A DNA stretch of 64,000 nucleotides from Izhakiella australiensis (GTDB taxonomy: Bacteria; Pseudomonadota; Gammaproteobacteria; Enterobacterales; Enterobacteriaceae), in contig NZ_MRUL01000011.1 of NCBI RefSeq assembly GCF_002006995.1, positions 62,001 through 126,000 on the forward strand, given 5' to 3'. Position 1 is the stretch's first letter, and every line of letters starts with the position of its first letter. Under the pieces are notes generated by a model. The model was given only the letters and a program-made list of their open reading frames with translations. It ran no database searches and was not told the origin of the DNA. The translations under genes were made by a program, and so were the position numbers. Shown in pieces: positions 1-11,643 of the stretch.

Positions 1-508
1 GGAAAAAGCGCGTGAAGTTGCCCGGCGCGATGCCGGCGCCGGAACCCTGCTGTGCCGCGCCGCCGATGCCTGGGCCGATAAGGCCGGGGGAACCTCCGGC
101 GCGCTCTGGGGCGTGGCGCTGAATGCACTGGGTACGGCATTGGGCGATGAACTGGCGCCGGATGCCGAACGCGTAGCGCTGGGGGTTACTCATGCCAGAG
201 AGGGCATTATGCACTTTGGTAAAGCCAAACCCGGCGATAAGACCATGGTTGACGTGCTGGTGCCGTTCAGCGATACGCTCAATCAGCAGGTGGCGCAAGG
301 GGCCTCGCTGGTCGATGCCTGGCTCGCGGCGGCGGCGGTTGCGCAGCAAAGCGCCCAGGATACCGCGCAGCTGTTGCCGAAAATGGGCCGGGCGCGTCCG
401 CTGGCAGAGAAGAGCCTGGGCACCCCTGATGCCGGTGCAATATCGCTGGCTTTGATCGTTGAGGCCGTCGGTAAGCTACTGCAAAGCAATCAGGGAGGTG
501 CGGCATGA
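1..508 (+). CDS. lerK: Dihydroxyacetone/L-erythrulose kinase, C-terminal part (cut by window edge)
   Basis: The frame is open from base 2, so only the last 168 codons are present and the start lies outside the window. The fragment carries the DhaL (DAK2) ATP-binding domain: the loop DKAGGTSGALWG, which cradles the ATP phosphates in this family, lies near fragment residues 27-38. ATP-dependent DhaK-type kinases phosphorylate dihydroxyacetone or related ketoses. The stop overlaps the start of the next gene (ATGA), so the two are probably translationally coupled. The following triose-phosphate-isomerase-like, TIM-barrel and dehydrogenase genes fit an L-erythrulose kinase (LerK) better than a glycerol-pathway enzyme. 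The domain is seen directly; the substrate is inferred from context. Confidence 0.75.
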   Translation, partial: EKAREVARRDAGAGTLLCRAADAWADKAGGTSGALWGVALNALGTALGDELAPDAERVALGVTHAREGIMHFGKAKPGDKTMVDVLVPFSDTLNQQVAQGASLVDAWLAAAAVAQQSAQDTAQLLPKMGRARPLAEKSLGTPDAGAISLALIVEAVGKLLQSNQGGAA

Positions 509-1281
509 CTCAGCCCGCAATCTGGCTTGGCGTTAGTCTGAAAATGTATTTCGGCTATCAGCAAACCCTGAACTGGAGCCAGGCGGTGGCCGGGATTGCC
601 CGCCAGCATCCGGCGGTAAAGAGCGGGGAGGTCGGTTTATTTATTCTGCCCGCCTTTCCCGCGCTGACCGCGATTAAAGCCATCTTTAACGATACGCCGG
701 TGCGTGTGGGCGCGCAGGACATCTGCCATGCAGAAAACGGCGCCTGGACTGGTGAAGTCAGCGCCAGCATGCTGGCGGAGATCGGCTGTAGCCTGGCGGA
801 GATCGGCCATGCCGAGCGTCGCCGTTATTTCTTCGAAGATGATGCCACTATCGCCGCCAAAGTCGCCATCGCGCTGCGCCATGACCTGACGCCGGTGCTA
901 TGCCTCGGCGAGCCGGATCGGGTCGATCCACAGCAGGCCATCACGGTCTGCACGCAGCAGGTGGAAGCCTATTTACAGGATGCGCGGGCGCAGGGGTTAC
1001 AGGGCGAGGTGATTCTCGCCTATGAACCGCAGTGGGCTATTGGCGCGCCTCAGCCGGCGCCGGATGACTATATCCGAACCGTGTGCGCCGGGCTGAAAAA
1101 ACTCACCGCGCAGGGCATTTCACTGCGGATTATCTATGGCGGCAGCGCCGGACCGGGTCTGTTGCAGCGGCTTGACGGCGACGTTGAAGGACTATTTCTT
1201 GGGCGTTTTGCCCACGACCCGGTAGCGCTGCGTCAGATTATTGATGAAGCTGCCGCGTTGGTTAATCGCTCGCTAAGTTAA
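505..1281 (+). CDS. lerI: Triose-phosphate isomerase-like sugar phosphate isomerase
   Basis: A 258-residue protein of the TpiA fold. The catalytic triad is recognisable: Lys13 in SLKMY, His102 in EIGHAERR and Glu174 in AYEPQWAIG, followed by the mobile loop and the phosphate-binding YGGSAG segment. The motifs diverge from housekeeping TpiA (SLK for NWK, GHAERR for GHSERR), and the gene lies in a catabolic operon, which fits a paralogue such as LerI (L-erythrulose-1-phosphate isomerase). It overlaps the kinase gene by 4 bases and ends 11 bases before the next gene. Function is inferred from fold and neighbours; a spare triose-phosphate isomerase is the alternative. Confidence 0.75.
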   Translation: MTQPAIWLGVSLKMYFGYQQTLNWSQAVAGIARQHPAVKSGEVGLFILPAFPALTAIKAIFNDTPVRVGAQDICHAENGAWTGEVSASMLAEIGCSLAEIGHAERRRYFFEDDATIAAKVAIALRHDLTPVLCLGEPDRVDPQQAITVCTQQVEAYLQDARAQGLQGEVILAYEPQWAIGAPQPAPDDYIRTVCAGLKKLTAQGISLRIIYGGSAGPGLLQRLDGDVEGLFLGRFAHDPVALRQIIDEAAALVNRSLS

Positions 1282-1292
1282 GGAGAAAGCAG

Positions 1293-2108
1293 ATGGCCAT
1301 TGGATTGAGTACCTATGCCTACTTCTGGCGGGCATCGCAGCAGGTGCCTCAGCCATTGTCGTTGGCGCAGATGTTGCAGCAAACCGCCGACCTCGGCGTT
1401 TCACTGTTCCAGATTTGTGATTACGCCCCCATTGAAAGCTGGTCTGATGAGCAGCTGCAGGCGCTTCGTCGTCAGGCTGACCAACTTGGCATGACGCTGG
1501 AGCTGGGAACCCGCGGACTGGATAGCGCGCAGCTGACGCGCTACCTGCACATTGCGCAAATTCTTGGCGCCCGCGTTATTCGTTCGATGTTTAACAGCGC
1601 CACTCAGCGCCCGACTGAACAGCAGGCTTCTGCGCTGCTGGGCGCGATTTTGCCCGCCTTTGAGCGTCAGCGGGTCGCACTCTGTCTGGAAACCTATGAG
1701 CAGGTAAAAAGTCACACCCTGATGGCGGTTATTAATCATCATCCCTCTGATTATTTAGGGATTTGCCTGGATCCTGCCAACTGCGTCGCAGCCCTGGAAT
1801 TACCAGAGCAGGTGATTGAAAACACCGCTGACCGGGTACTGAATCTGCATGTGAAAGATTTCGCTTTCTCAAGACGCGATGGCTGGGTCGGCTTTACGCT
1901 GGCAGGCTGTCCGCTGGGAGAAGGACTGCTTGATTATGATGCCATGATTGCCCGGGTTCGACCGCAGCAAAAAGGCATTAACCAGATCGTCGAACACTGG
2001 CTACCCTGGCAGGAAAACGCGGAAAAAACCTGCCAGCAGGAAGCGATCTGGACGCAACACAGCATCGATTTTTTACGTAGTAAACAAGATCAGGAGCAAC
2101 AATCATGA
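1293..2108 (+). CDS. oiaC: TIM-barrel sugar isomerase/epimerase-family enzyme, probable 3-oxo-isoapionate decarboxylase
   Basis: A 271-residue protein of the xylose-isomerase-like TIM-barrel family. The expected four metal ligands can be picked out: Glu133 (CLETYEQ), Asp160 (ICLDPANC), His186 (LHVKDF) and Glu234 (IVEHW). The family includes isomerases, epimerases and a few decarboxylases. Beside a DhaK-type kinase, a TpiA-like isomerase and an NAD(P)-binding oxidoreductase, the best match is OiaC, which decarboxylates 3-oxo-isoapionate to L-erythrulose for the upstream kinase. The start has the site AAGGAG. The stop overlaps the next gene by 4 bases. Fold confident, exact reaction inferred. 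Confidence 0.6.
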   Translation: MAIGLSTYAYFWRASQQVPQPLSLAQMLQQTADLGVSLFQICDYAPIESWSDEQLQALRRQADQLGMTLELGTRGLDSAQLTRYLHIAQILGARVIRSMFNSATQRPTEQQASALLGAILPAFERQRVALCLETYEQVKSHTLMAVINHHPSDYLGICLDPANCVAALELPEQVIENTADRVLNLHVKDFAFSRRDGWVGFTLAGCPLGEGLLDYDAMIARVRPQQKGINQIVEHWLPWQENAEKTCQQEAIWTQHSIDFLRSKQDQEQQS

Positions 2109-2962
2109 GCAGTGAATTAAAGACCATCACCGTCATTGGTGCCGGCGGAAAAATGGGAATGCGCATTTCCGCTAATTTTCAGAAAAGCGATTACCAGGTA
2201 TTTTACAGCGAAAATTCACCGCCGGCGCAGGAAAACGTAAAGGCGCAGGGGCGCGAGCTCTCTGACGCTGCCAGCGTCGTGCCGCTGAGCGATGTGGTTA
2301 TTCTGGCGGTGCCGGATATCGTGTTGGGCAAGGTTTCAGAACTGATCGTGCCGCAGATGAAGTCCGGCGCAATTTTACTGACGCTTGACCCGGCAGCAGC
2401 CTATGCCAATCTGATCGCCCAGCGTGCTGACATTCGCTATGCGGTTGCCCATCCCTGCCATCCATCGGTATTTTTGCAGCGCTATACCAAAGAAGAACAC
2501 GCCGATGCTTTTGGCGGCGTCGCTGCTATTCAGCACGTTGCGGCCTCTTTTGAAGCCGGCAGCACCGAGGAAAAAGCCGAGCTGAGCAAGGTTATTAGCG
2601 TCATGTATGGACCGGTTGAAGAGGTCCATTGGGTAACCGTTACCCAACTGGCCTATCTGGAGCCGACGCTGGTGGAAACCGTAGCCTGCATGGTCGGCGC
2701 CTTTATGAAAGAAGCGCTGGATGAAACGGTCAAACATTCCGGCGTACCGGAGGAAGCGGCAAAAGCCATGCTATACGGGCATATTCAGATTGCCCTGGCG
2801 GTCGCCTTCCGCGCCACTAACCCGTTTTCCGATGCCTGTATGATTGCCATGGAATATGGTCGTGAGAAGATCGTTAAGCCTGACTGGAAACAGATTTTTG
2901 ACCAGAAAGAGCTGGATATCGTTATTGCCCGGATGCTGAAAATCGACGCTATCCGTCGCTGA
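2105..2962 (+). CDS. apnO: NAD(P)-binding dehydrogenase, probable D-apionate oxidoisomerase
   Basis: A 285-residue protein opening with a Rossmann nucleotide-binding motif, VIGAGGKMGMRI (residues 10-21), followed by a helical domain of the 6-phosphogluconate dehydrogenase-like superfamily. It overlaps the TIM-barrel gene by 4 bases. In described apionate catabolism, an enzyme of this type (ApnO) oxidises and isomerises D-apionate to 3-oxo-isoapionate, the substrate of OiaC. That chain, continued by LerK and LerI, accounts for every enzyme in this operon. The dehydrogenase fold is seen; the substrate is inferred. Another sugar-acid dehydrogenase remains possible. Confidence 0.6.
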   Translation: MSSELKTITVIGAGGKMGMRISANFQKSDYQVFYSENSPPAQENVKAQGRELSDAASVVPLSDVVILAVPDIVLGKVSELIVPQMKSGAILLTLDPAAAYANLIAQRADIRYAVAHPCHPSVFLQRYTKEEHADAFGGVAAIQHVAASFEAGSTEEKAELSKVISVMYGPVEEVHWVTVTQLAYLEPTLVETVACMVGAFMKEALDETVKHSGVPEEAAKAMLYGHIQIALAVAFRATNPFSDACMIAMEYGREKIVKPDWKQIFDQKELDIVIARMLKIDAIRR

Positions 2963-3105
2963 TAGCGTGATTAACGCGGCGGCTTGTGCGTCAATATCTG
3001 GCGAAACAAGCCGCATCGGTGTTATAAATCCTCCTTTACTGGCGGCGGTTGCGCGCCAGCCCCGCTTGATATTTCAGGCATCAACCTGGCGAGAACAGAG
3101 ATCGG

Positions 3106-4077
3106 ATGGAAAAAAACACGCTTTCTCAGGATACCGAACTGCTGACCGAAATTGCGGTAGCCTACTATCAGGATGAAATAACCCAGGAAGAGATTGCGCG
3201 TAAGTTTGGTATTTCACGAATTAAGGTAGGACGCCTGTTAAAACGCGCGAAGGAAGAGGGCATTGTTGAAATTAACGTCCGCTATCATCCGGTATTCAGC
3301 ACCCGACTTGAGCAGCAGCTGCTCAATCGCTTCCCCCATATGCAGCGGGCGCTGATTGCCCTTGATAATCAGGATGAAGAAGAGCAGCGTCGCCAGGTCG
3401 CCGCGTTAGTGTCTTCCCACCTTGGTCAGTCCCTGAAGGAAAATAACGTTGTGGCGATTGGTCAGGGACGTAACGTCGCTGCGGTTGCTGACTACCCCGG
3501 CCAGGTGCCGGTGCGCTACTGCCATTTTATCAGCAGCATTGGCGGTACCCATCGTCCCGGCGATGCGATTAATGCCGATCATATTAGCCGCCGCATGGCG
3601 CGCAAGTTCGGCGGCAACAGCGAAACGCTGTATGCGCCAGCCTACGTGGAAAATCGCGCGTTGCGAGATGCTTTTATGCAAAATGGCACCATCAAAGAGA
3701 CCCTTGATCGGGCGCGTAAAGCGGACGTAGCCATCGTCGGTATCGGCGACATGAATGAAAACAGCTATATGGTTAAACTTGGCTGGTTTACCCCCCATGA
3801 AATCATTGATGCCAGCCTCAATCAGGGCGTCACCGGCGATGTCGCAGGCTATGACTTTTTTAATGCCCAGGGCGAGCACGTTGATACGGTGATGAACGAT
3901 CGCGTCATTGGTTTGAGCATTGAAGAGCTACGCAAAATCCCCTGCGTGATCGCCATTGCCGCTGAAAACACCAAGGCGATGGCGATACTCGGCGCGCTGC
4001 GCACCGGCGCTATTGATATTATCGCCACCACCGCCCAGAACATCCGCACCATCCTCAATATGACGCAACAGGCTTAA
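3106..4077 (+). CDS. SorC/DeoR-type sugar-binding transcriptional regulator
   Basis: A 323-residue regulator. An N-terminal helix-turn-helix is visible around residues 22-45 (ITQEEIARKFGISRIKVGRL), followed by a sugar-phosphate effector domain with motifs such as VAIGQGRNV and ISSIGG typical of the SorC/LsrR group. It lies 143 bases downstream of the dehydrogenase on the same strand, so it may be co-transcribed or have its own promoter. It is the obvious candidate to control the upstream catabolic genes, probably responding to a phosphorylated intermediate. No operator could be assigned with confidence. The family is clear, the ligand unknown. Confidence 0.8.
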   Translation: MEKNTLSQDTELLTEIAVAYYQDEITQEEIARKFGISRIKVGRLLKRAKEEGIVEINVRYHPVFSTRLEQQLLNRFPHMQRALIALDNQDEEEQRRQVAALVSSHLGQSLKENNVVAIGQGRNVAAVADYPGQVPVRYCHFISSIGGTHRPGDAINADHISRRMARKFGGNSETLYAPAYVENRALRDAFMQNGTIKETLDRARKADVAIVGIGDMNENSYMVKLGWFTPHEIIDASLNQGVTGDVAGYDFFNAQGEHVDTVMNDRVIGLSIEELRKIPCVIAIAAENTKAMAILGALRTGAIDIIATTAQNIRTILNMTQQA

Positions 4078-4099
4078 TCCTCGCCGCCAGGATTAAGCC
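4071..4099 (+). terminator. Perfect hairpin at the end of the regulator gene
   Basis: A 10-bp perfect stem (GGCTTAATCC / GGATTAAGCC) with a 9-base loop begins just before the regulator stop codon. There is no T-run after it on either strand, so it may be a weak or factor-assisted terminator or an mRNA 3' stabiliser. Confidence 0.4.
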
Positions 4100-4428
4100 G
4101 AAAATACACGCGCCAGCCGCTCGCCTTTGCAGACATTGCGCTTAACCTGTTTGAGCGCGCCGTGGTGCCTGTTAGCGCCAGGCTGCGCTGGCAGGGTAAC
4201 CGTTACCAGTTACCGTCTGGCCTGCGTTGTCTTCTTCGCCATTTTTTCCTTATCCTCCGGGCGTCTGGCCTCTGACGCTGCATTTCTGCGGGCGGCGAAC
4301 CTTATCCGAATGACAACAAAAGCCCAATAGTGAGCCTGCGTTGTCATTTTTTCGTCCCCTGTCGTAGTTTGTGGTGTTGTTTCGCTTCTATAGTTATCAA
4401 CCAGGTAACATGACAACAGGAGTAGCGA
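4078..4428. other. Intergenic region before maeB
   Basis: This 351-base interval contains the end hairpin of the regulator gene, a small palindrome GGTAACCGTTACC, and the phrase GCCTGCGTTGTC twice about 110 bases apart. The maeB ribosome site (AGGAG) is at its right end. No open frame with coding character was found, and I could not assign the maeB promoter. Confidence 0.5.
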
Positions 4429-6708
4429 ATGGACGACCAACTGAACCAGAGTGCGCTGGATTTTCATCAATATCCGGTTCCGGGGAAAATTCAGGTAACC
4501 CCGACCAAACCTCTGGCGACGCAGCGCGATCTTGCGCTGGCTTATTCACCGGGCGTGGCCGCACCTTGTCTGGAAATTGCCGATGATCCCCTGGCGGCAC
4601 ATAAATACACCGCGCGCGGCAATCTGGTGGCGGTGATTTCAAACGGTACGGCGGTGCTCGGTCTGGGAAATATCGGCGCGCTGGCCGGCAAGCCAGTGAT
4701 GGAAGGCAAAGGCGTGCTGTTTAAAAAGTTTGCCGGTATTGATGTCTTTGATATTGAAGTCGACCAGACCGATCCCGATAAGTTTATCGAGGTGGTATCA
4801 GCGCTGGAGCCAACCTTTGGCGGTATCAATCTCGAAGATATTAAGGCGCCGGAATGCTTTTATATTGAGAAAAAATTACGCGAGCGCATGAACATCCCGG
4901 TGTTTCATGATGACCAGCACGGTACGGCGATCATTTGCAGCGCCGCAGTGCTTAACGGTCTGAGCGTGGTGAAAAAGAATATTTCCGACGTGCGCCTGGT
5001 GGTGTCGGGCGCCGGAGCATCGGCGATAGCCTGCATGAACCTGCTGGTAGCGATGGGAATGAAGAAGCACAATATCACCGTGTGCGACTCTAAAGGCGTT
5101 ATTTATCAGGGGCGCGAAGAGAATATGGCGGAGACCAAAGCGGCCTACGCCGTGGCGGATAATGGCAAGCGCAAGCTGGAAGAGGTGATTGAAAACGCCG
5201 ATATTTTCCTCGGATGTTCCGGCCCCGGCGCCCTTAGCCAGCAGATGGTTAAGCTTATGGCGCGTGACCCGCTGATCCTGGCGCTGGCAAATCCGCAGCC
5301 GGAAATTCTGCCGCCGCTGGCAAAAGAAGTGCGCCCCGATGCCATTATCTGTACTGGCCGCTCGGATTATCCCAATCAGGTTAATAACGTGCTGTGCTTT
5401 CCGTTTATTTTTCGCGGCGCGCTGGACGTTGGCGCCACGGCGATTAACGAAGAGATGAAACTGGCGGCGGTCAAGGCCATCGCTGAACTGGCGCAGGCGG
5501 AGCAGAGTGATGTGGTGGCTTCGGCTTATGTCGACCAGGATCTGACCTTCGGCCCGGAGTATCTGATCCCTAAACCCTTCGACCCGCGCTTGATTGTGCA
5601 GATCGCGCCCGCGGTAGCGCAGGCGGCGATGGATTCCGGCGTGGCGACCCGTCCAATTGAGGATATGGAAGCCTACAAAGATAAGCTGGCGGAGTTTGTC
5701 TACAAAACCAACCTGTTTATGAAGCCGATTTTCGCCCAGGCGCGCAAAGAACCTAAAAGGGTGGTGCTGGCGGAAGGTGAGGACATTCGCACCCTGCATG
5801 CCACCCAGGAGCTGATTAGCCTCGGCCTGGCAAAGCCGGTGCTGATTGGTCGTCCAGGCGTTATTGAAATGCGTCTGAAAAAACAGGGGCTGAAAATTCA
5901 GCCCGGCAAAGATTTTGAAGTGGTGAATAACGAGTCCGATCCACGCTTTAAGGCTTACTGGAACGAATACTATCAAATCATGAAGCGTCGCGGAGTGACC
6001 GCCGAGCAGGCGCAGCGCGCGCTGATTGGCAATCCTACGCTGATTGGCTCGATTATGGTGCATCGCGGCGAAGCGGATGCGCTGATTTGCGGCACCATCG
6101 GCGACTACCATGAGCATTTCCGGGTACTGGAAGACGTATTTGGCTACCGTAAGCAGCAAAAAGTCGCTGGCGCGATGAACGCGTTGCTGCTGCCGGGGGG
6201 CAATACGTTTATCGCCGATACCTACGTCAACGCCGATCCTACGGCGGAGCAGCTGGCGGAGCTGACGCTACTGGCGGCGGAAACCGTTCGTCGCTTTGGC
6301 ATCGAGCCGCGCGTGGCGCTACTTTCCCATTCCAGCTTTGGGAGTTCTGATGCGCCTTCGGCGCGGAAAATGCGCGAAGCGCTGGCACTGATCCAGCAGC
6401 GGGCGCCGGAGCTGGAAGTGGACGGTGAAATGCACGGTGATGCGGCGCTGCTGGAAAGTATCCGTAAAGACCTGATGCCGGATAGCCCGCTGAAAGGCTC
6501 GGCGAATCTGCTGATCATGCCGAACATGGAGGCGGCGCGCATCAGCTACAATTTGCTACGCGTTTCCTGTTCGGAAGGGGTGACGGTGGGGCCAGTGCTG
6601 ATGGGTATGACCCGTCCTGTGCATATTCTGACGCCGATAGCCTCGGTACGCCGCATTGTTAATATGGTCGCGCTGGCGGTGGTTGAAGCGCAAACCGCGC
6701 CGCTATAG
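4429..6708 (+). CDS. maeB: NADP-dependent malic enzyme (oxaloacetate-decarboxylating)
   Basis: MaeB oxidatively decarboxylates malate to pyruvate with reduction of NADP, supplying NADPH and pyruvate in the cytosol. The 759-residue protein has the same length and domain order as E. coli MaeB: an N-terminal malic domain with the catalytic-Tyr segment [12 protein letters not shown] and catalytic-Lys segment [13 protein letters not shown], an NAD(P)-binding domain with [12 protein letters not shown], then from about residue 430 a phosphotransacetylase-like domain that in MaeB is regulatory rather than catalytic. The start follows AGGAG at good spacing. It is monocistronic and convergent with hemF. 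Confidence 0.97.
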   Translation: MDDQLNQSALDFHQYPVPGKIQVTPTKPLATQRDLALAYSPGVAAPCLEIADDPLAAHKYTARGNLVAVISNGTAVLGLGNIGALAGKPVMEGKGVLFKKFAGIDVFDIEVDQTDPDKFIEVVSALEPTFGGINLEDIKAPECFYIEKKLRERMNIPVFHDDQHGTAIICSAAVLNGLSVVKKNISDVRLVVSGAGASAIACMNLLVAMGMKKHNITVCDSKGVIYQGREENMAETKAAYAVADNGKRKLEEVIENADIFLGCSGPGALSQQMVKLMARDPLILALANPQPEILPPLAKEVRPDAIICTGRSDYPNQVNNVLCFPFIFRGALDVGATAINEEMKLAAVKAIAELAQAEQSDVVASAYVDQDLTFGPEYLIPKPFDPRLIVQIAPAVAQAAMDSGVATRPIEDMEAYKDKLAEFVYKTNLFMKPIFAQARKEPKRVVLAEGEDIRTLHATQELISLGLAKPVLIGRPGVIEMRLKKQGLKIQPGKDFEVVNNESDPRFKAYWNEYYQIMKRRGVTAEQAQRALIGNPTLIGSIMVHRGEADALICGTIGDYHEHFRVLEDVFGYRKQQKVAGAMNALLLPGGNTFIADTYVNADPTAEQLAELTLLAAETVRRFGIEPRVALLSHSSFGSSDAPSARKMREALALIQQRAPELEVDGEMHGDAALLESIRKDLMPDSPLKGSANLLIMPNMEAARISYNLLRVSCSEGVTVGPVLMGMTRPVHILTPIASVRRIVNMVALAVVEAQTAPL

Positions 6709-6802
6709 TGGGTTACGGGCGGGCGGCCTCGCGTTGCGCCCGCATCCGCCATTAACGCCTGCCCCCGGCTGCAATCTGGCCGGGGCATGCCATCAGGCAG
6801 CA

Positions 6803-8630
<1,828 letters not shown>

Positions 8631-8831
8631 AATGGCGTCCGTTAATAAACACTGCTCATTGTTATATCGTAACGTTTGTGATTACGCGACGTCCGTTGTA
8701 TTTCAGGTATTTACTTTTTATTTCAGCTGACAAATAGCCCGGGTTTTTTTACCTCTGCGACCAACGAGGCTTGCGCATCGGCGAGAATGCGTGATAATCA
8801 GCAGAATCTGCGACTTAACAGGATATAAGCC

Positions 8832-9257
8832 ATGGAAATCCGCGCGTTTCAGCAGGACGATTTTGAAGAGGTTATCACTTTGTGGGACCGCTGCGATCTG
8901 CTGCGCCCGTGGAACGATCCCGAGCTGGATATCGAGCGCAAGATGAGCTACGACCCCGACCTCTTTCTGGTGGCGGTGGTCGGCGGTGAAATCGTCGGCA
9001 GTCTGATGGGCGGCTATGATGGCCATCGCGGCTCCGCCTATTATCTCGGCGTGCATCCGGACTACCGTGGTCGCGGTATCGCTAATGCGCTGGTCAACCG
9101 GCTGGAGAAAAAGCTGATTGCGCGCGGCTGCCCGAAGATCAACCTGATGGTGCGCCAGGAAAACGATGCGGTCATCGGCTTTTATGAAAAGCTGGATTAT
9201 GACATGGTTGACAGCGTCACCCTCGGCAAGCGCCTGATAGAAGATCGCGAATATTAA
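8832..9257 (+). CDS. ypeA: GNAT-family acetyltransferase YpeA
   Basis: A 141-residue GNAT protein closely matching E. coli YpeA along its length ([18 protein letters not shown] at the start, [10 protein letters not shown] at the end). The acetyl-CoA-binding motif [11 protein letters not shown], lies around residues 80-89 after LGVHPDY. The acceptor substrate is unknown. The start follows AGGATATAAGCC. It is divergent from amiA and followed after 9 bases by yfeZ. Confidence 0.93.
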   Translation: MEIRAFQQDDFEEVITLWDRCDLLRPWNDPELDIERKMSYDPDLFLVAVVGGEIVGSLMGGYDGHRGSAYYLGVHPDYRGRGIANALVNRLEKKLIARGCPKINLMVRQENDAVIGFYEKLDYDMVDSVTLGKRLIEDREY

Positions 9258-9266
9258 TTCCACATC

Positions 9267-9722
9267 ATGCTGAAATACCCGCCCGATGCCTGGGATGCCA
9301 AAGGGCAGCTCAGGCTTCCTTTATCTTACTGGCTGATATTGCTGCTGCAGGCGCGCAGCTGGGTGCTGTTCGTTCTGGCTGGCGCTTCCCGTCAGCAGGC
9401 CAGTGCGATGCTGGCGCTGTTCTATCCGGATCCGGGCGACCTGTGGGTCGGTCTGATATGGGGGATTCCGGCGGCGATTGGCTTTTTGCTTAGCGGCTGG
9501 CGCCAGCGCTTTCCGCGTATCTGGCGCGGCTGGCGTTGGGTATTAGCGGCTGCGCTGCTGGCGTCTTTTATTCATCAGTGTTTCGCCGCCAGCCAGGATA
9601 TGGCGCTGGTTACGCCGTGGATGATACTGACGGGCATCGCAGATCTGCTGGCGCTGGTCTGGCTGCTGTTGGATCGTCGGCTGCGCGACTGTTTCAATCC
9701 GCGCTTTAACCATGCGGAGTAA
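9267..9722 (+). CDS. yfeZ: DUF2919-family inner membrane protein YfeZ
   Basis: A 151-residue hydrophobic protein with about four predicted membrane segments (roughly residues 18-38, 55-77, 88-106 and 115-135). Position between ypeA and yfeY and general character match E. coli YfeZ, a DUF2919 member of unknown role. No strong Shine-Dalgarno sequence is visible before the ATG; translation may depend on coupling with ypeA. Confidence 0.8.
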   Translation: MLKYPPDAWDAKGQLRLPLSYWLILLLQARSWVLFVLAGASRQQASAMLALFYPDPGDLWVGLIWGIPAAIGFLLSGWRQRFPRIWRGWRWVLAAALLASFIHQCFAASQDMALVTPWMILTGIADLLALVWLLLDRRLRDCFNPRFNHAE

Positions 9723-9786
9723 ACTTTTTGCCGCCGCCAGACTCAAAGCAGTTCGGCGATCGCGCCTTTGATTGAAAGGAGTATTC

Positions 9787-10404
9787 ATGAAGTCTGTTTC
9801 CCTGGCGTCTGTTTGTGCCGCCATACTGCTGGCCGGTTGCGCAGGTTCCGGCACATCCACTCCCGCTGCAGATAGCGCCAGCTGGTATAACCCGCTGTCG
9901 TGGCACTGGTCTGCGCTTAATCCGGTCAGCTGGTTCGGTTCCACGCCGGAAGTGACTGAGCAGGGGGTCGGAAAGATAACTGCCGCGACGCCAATGACGG
10001 AAGCGGCCATCAGCAAGAGCCTGGGTGGCGACTATCACCTGCGTAAAGGGATGCGCGGCGACGGTGGCAAGGTGAGTACGTTTTGGCAGGCGCTCAGCGA
10101 TGGCAAGGTGAAAATGGAAATCAGCGGCCAGAGCAGCGTTAGCCGGGTGGTCGTGATGGACGATAAGGTGAGCGGCCCTGGCGGTGTGAAATTAGGCGTG
10201 CCCTTCAGTACGCTGTACAGCGAAGCTTTTGGCGCCTGTAAACTGGCGGGCGATCGCGAGGGCAGTGATGTGCGCTGTCAGGCGCCCGGCAGCCAGCACA
10301 TTTGGTATCAGTTTACCGGTGAGTGGCACGGCCCGGAAGGTTTGATGCCGGATAATGCTACCCTGAAAAAATGGCGCCTGAATAAAATCATCTGGCAGAG
10401 CTGA
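9787..10404 (+). CDS. yfeY: DUF1131-family lipoprotein YfeY
   Basis: A 205-residue secreted lipoprotein. Residues 1-17 form a short signal peptide with lipobox LLAGC, so Cys18 would be lipidated. The mature part matches the DUF1131 family (E. coli YfeY), whose gene belongs to the envelope-stress sigma-E regulon; the molecular role is unknown. The ATG used follows AAAGGAGTATTC; an in-frame TTG five codons upstream is less likely. It completes the ypeA-yfeZ-yfeY block. Confidence 0.88.
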   Translation: MKSVSLASVCAAILLAGCAGSGTSTPAADSASWYNPLSWHWSALNPVSWFGSTPEVTEQGVGKITAATPMTEAAISKSLGGDYHLRKGMRGDGGKVSTFWQALSDGKVKMEISGQSSVSRVVVMDDKVSGPGGVKLGVPFSTLYSEAFGACKLAGDREGSDVRCQAPGSQHIWYQFTGEWHGPEGLMPDNATLKKWRLNKIIWQS

Positions 10405-10628
10405 TCACGGTTCTGACAGTGCGGCGGCTCAACGCCGGGCCTGCCGTAGTGCCGGCCGCTGGCGCTGGCTGCCTGTTACCAGGCCTTTGCATATCCAATG
10501 CCAGCAGCTTATAGCTTTTTACGCTTTTAAATCACTAAAGAGTATATAAAACCGTTACAACTTTCCCCTGTGTTATAAATAAACTGGCATCCTGACACAT
10601 ACAGCCGGATTGACACACAGGGTGCAAA
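10405..10628 (+). promoter_or_regulatory. cysP upstream region
   Basis: This 224-base gap precedes the sulfate/thiosulfate operon, which in enterobacteria is activated by CysB with N-acetylserine. A TATAAA hexamer at 10574-10579 is a plausible -10 element. No good -35 lies at the right spacing, which fits activator dependence. CysB sites are too degenerate to place by eye. Confidence 0.35.
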
Positions 10629-11642
10629 ATGACGCAAATAACCATAAAAAAAATAGCCAGCGCAACGGCTTTAACGCTGATGCTGGCAGGTAGCGTTCAG
10701 GCAACGGAATTACTTAATAGCTCCTATGACGTCGCGCGCGAACTGTTTGTCGCCCTGAACGGGCCTTTTGAAAAACAGTGGGATAGCCAGCACCCTGATG
10801 ACAAATTAACCATTAAGCAATCTCACGCCGGCTCATCGAAGCAGGCGTTGGCCATTTTGCAGGGGCTAAAAGCCGACGTGGTTACTTATAACCAGGTTAC
10901 CGATGTGCAGATCCTGCACGATCGCGGCAACCTGATCCCCGCCAACTGGCAGCAGCGCTTGCCCAATAACAGCTCGCCGTTTTACTCGACGATGGCGTTT
11001 TTGGTTCGCAAGGGTAACCCTAAAAATATCCACGACTGGAGCGATCTGGTCAAAAACGACGTTAAGCTGGTGTTCCCTAATCCAAAAACCTCCGGCAACG
11101 GCCGTTACACTTATCTGGCCGCCTGGGGTGCTGCCAGCCAGGCTGATGGCGGCGATCGCGCTAAAACCCAGCAGTTTATGACCCAGTTTTTGAAAAACGT
11201 GGCGGTTTTTGATACCGGCGGGCGCGGTGCCACGACCACATTTGTCGATCGCGGATTGGGCGATGTGCTGATCAGCTTTGAGTCTGAGGTGAATACTATT
11301 CGCAATCAGTATGCCGATCAGGGCTATGAAGTGGTGGTGCCGAAAAGCGATATTCTGGCGGAGTTCCCGGTGAGCTGGATTGATAAAAACGTTGAGCGCA
11401 ACAATACCAGCGCGGCGGCAAAAGCCTATCTTAACTACCTCTATTCTCCTGCAGCGCAAAAGATTATTACCGGCTTTTACTACCGGGTAAATAATCCCGA
11501 GCTGATGGCAGAAAATAAAACGCGCTTCCCGCAAACCCGGTTGTTCAAGGTCGAGGATCAGTTCGGCAGCTGGGATCAGGCGATGAAAACCCACTTCGCC
11601 AGCGGTGGCGAGTTGGATAAATTGTTAGCTGCGGGACATTAA
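10629..11642 (+). CDS. cysP: Thiosulfate/sulfate-binding periplasmic protein
   Basis: CysP captures thiosulfate and sulfate in the periplasm for the CysUWA ABC importer. The 337-residue protein has a signal peptide ending near GSVQA (residues 21-25), after which the mature protein ([10 protein letters not shown]) is nearly colinear with E. coli CysP, including [13 protein letters not shown] and [19 protein letters not shown]. It is the first gene of cysPUWAM; the permease gene starts two bases after its stop. The paralogue Sbp is less likely because of the length and the position in this operon. Confidence 0.96.
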   Translation: MTQITIKKIASATALTLMLAGSVQATELLNSSYDVARELFVALNGPFEKQWDSQHPDDKLTIKQSHAGSSKQALAILQGLKADVVTYNQVTDVQILHDRGNLIPANWQQRLPNNSSPFYSTMAFLVRKGNPKNIHDWSDLVKNDVKLVFPNPKTSGNGRYTYLAAWGAASQADGGDRAKTQQFMTQFLKNVAVFDTGGRGATTTFVDRGLGDVLISFESEVNTIRNQYADQGYEVVVPKSDILAEFPVSWIDKNVERNNTSAAAKAYLNYLYSPAAQKIITGFYYRVNNPELMAENKTRFPQTRLFKVEDQFGSWDQAMKTHFASGGELDKLLAAGH

Positions 11643-11643
11643 A

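Noticed and set aside
4876-6159. A 427-codon open frame antisense to maeB
   Set aside because: It lies wholly inside maeB on the opposite strand, in a frame kept open by GC-rich codon bias; its product has no recognisable domains and maeB is certain.
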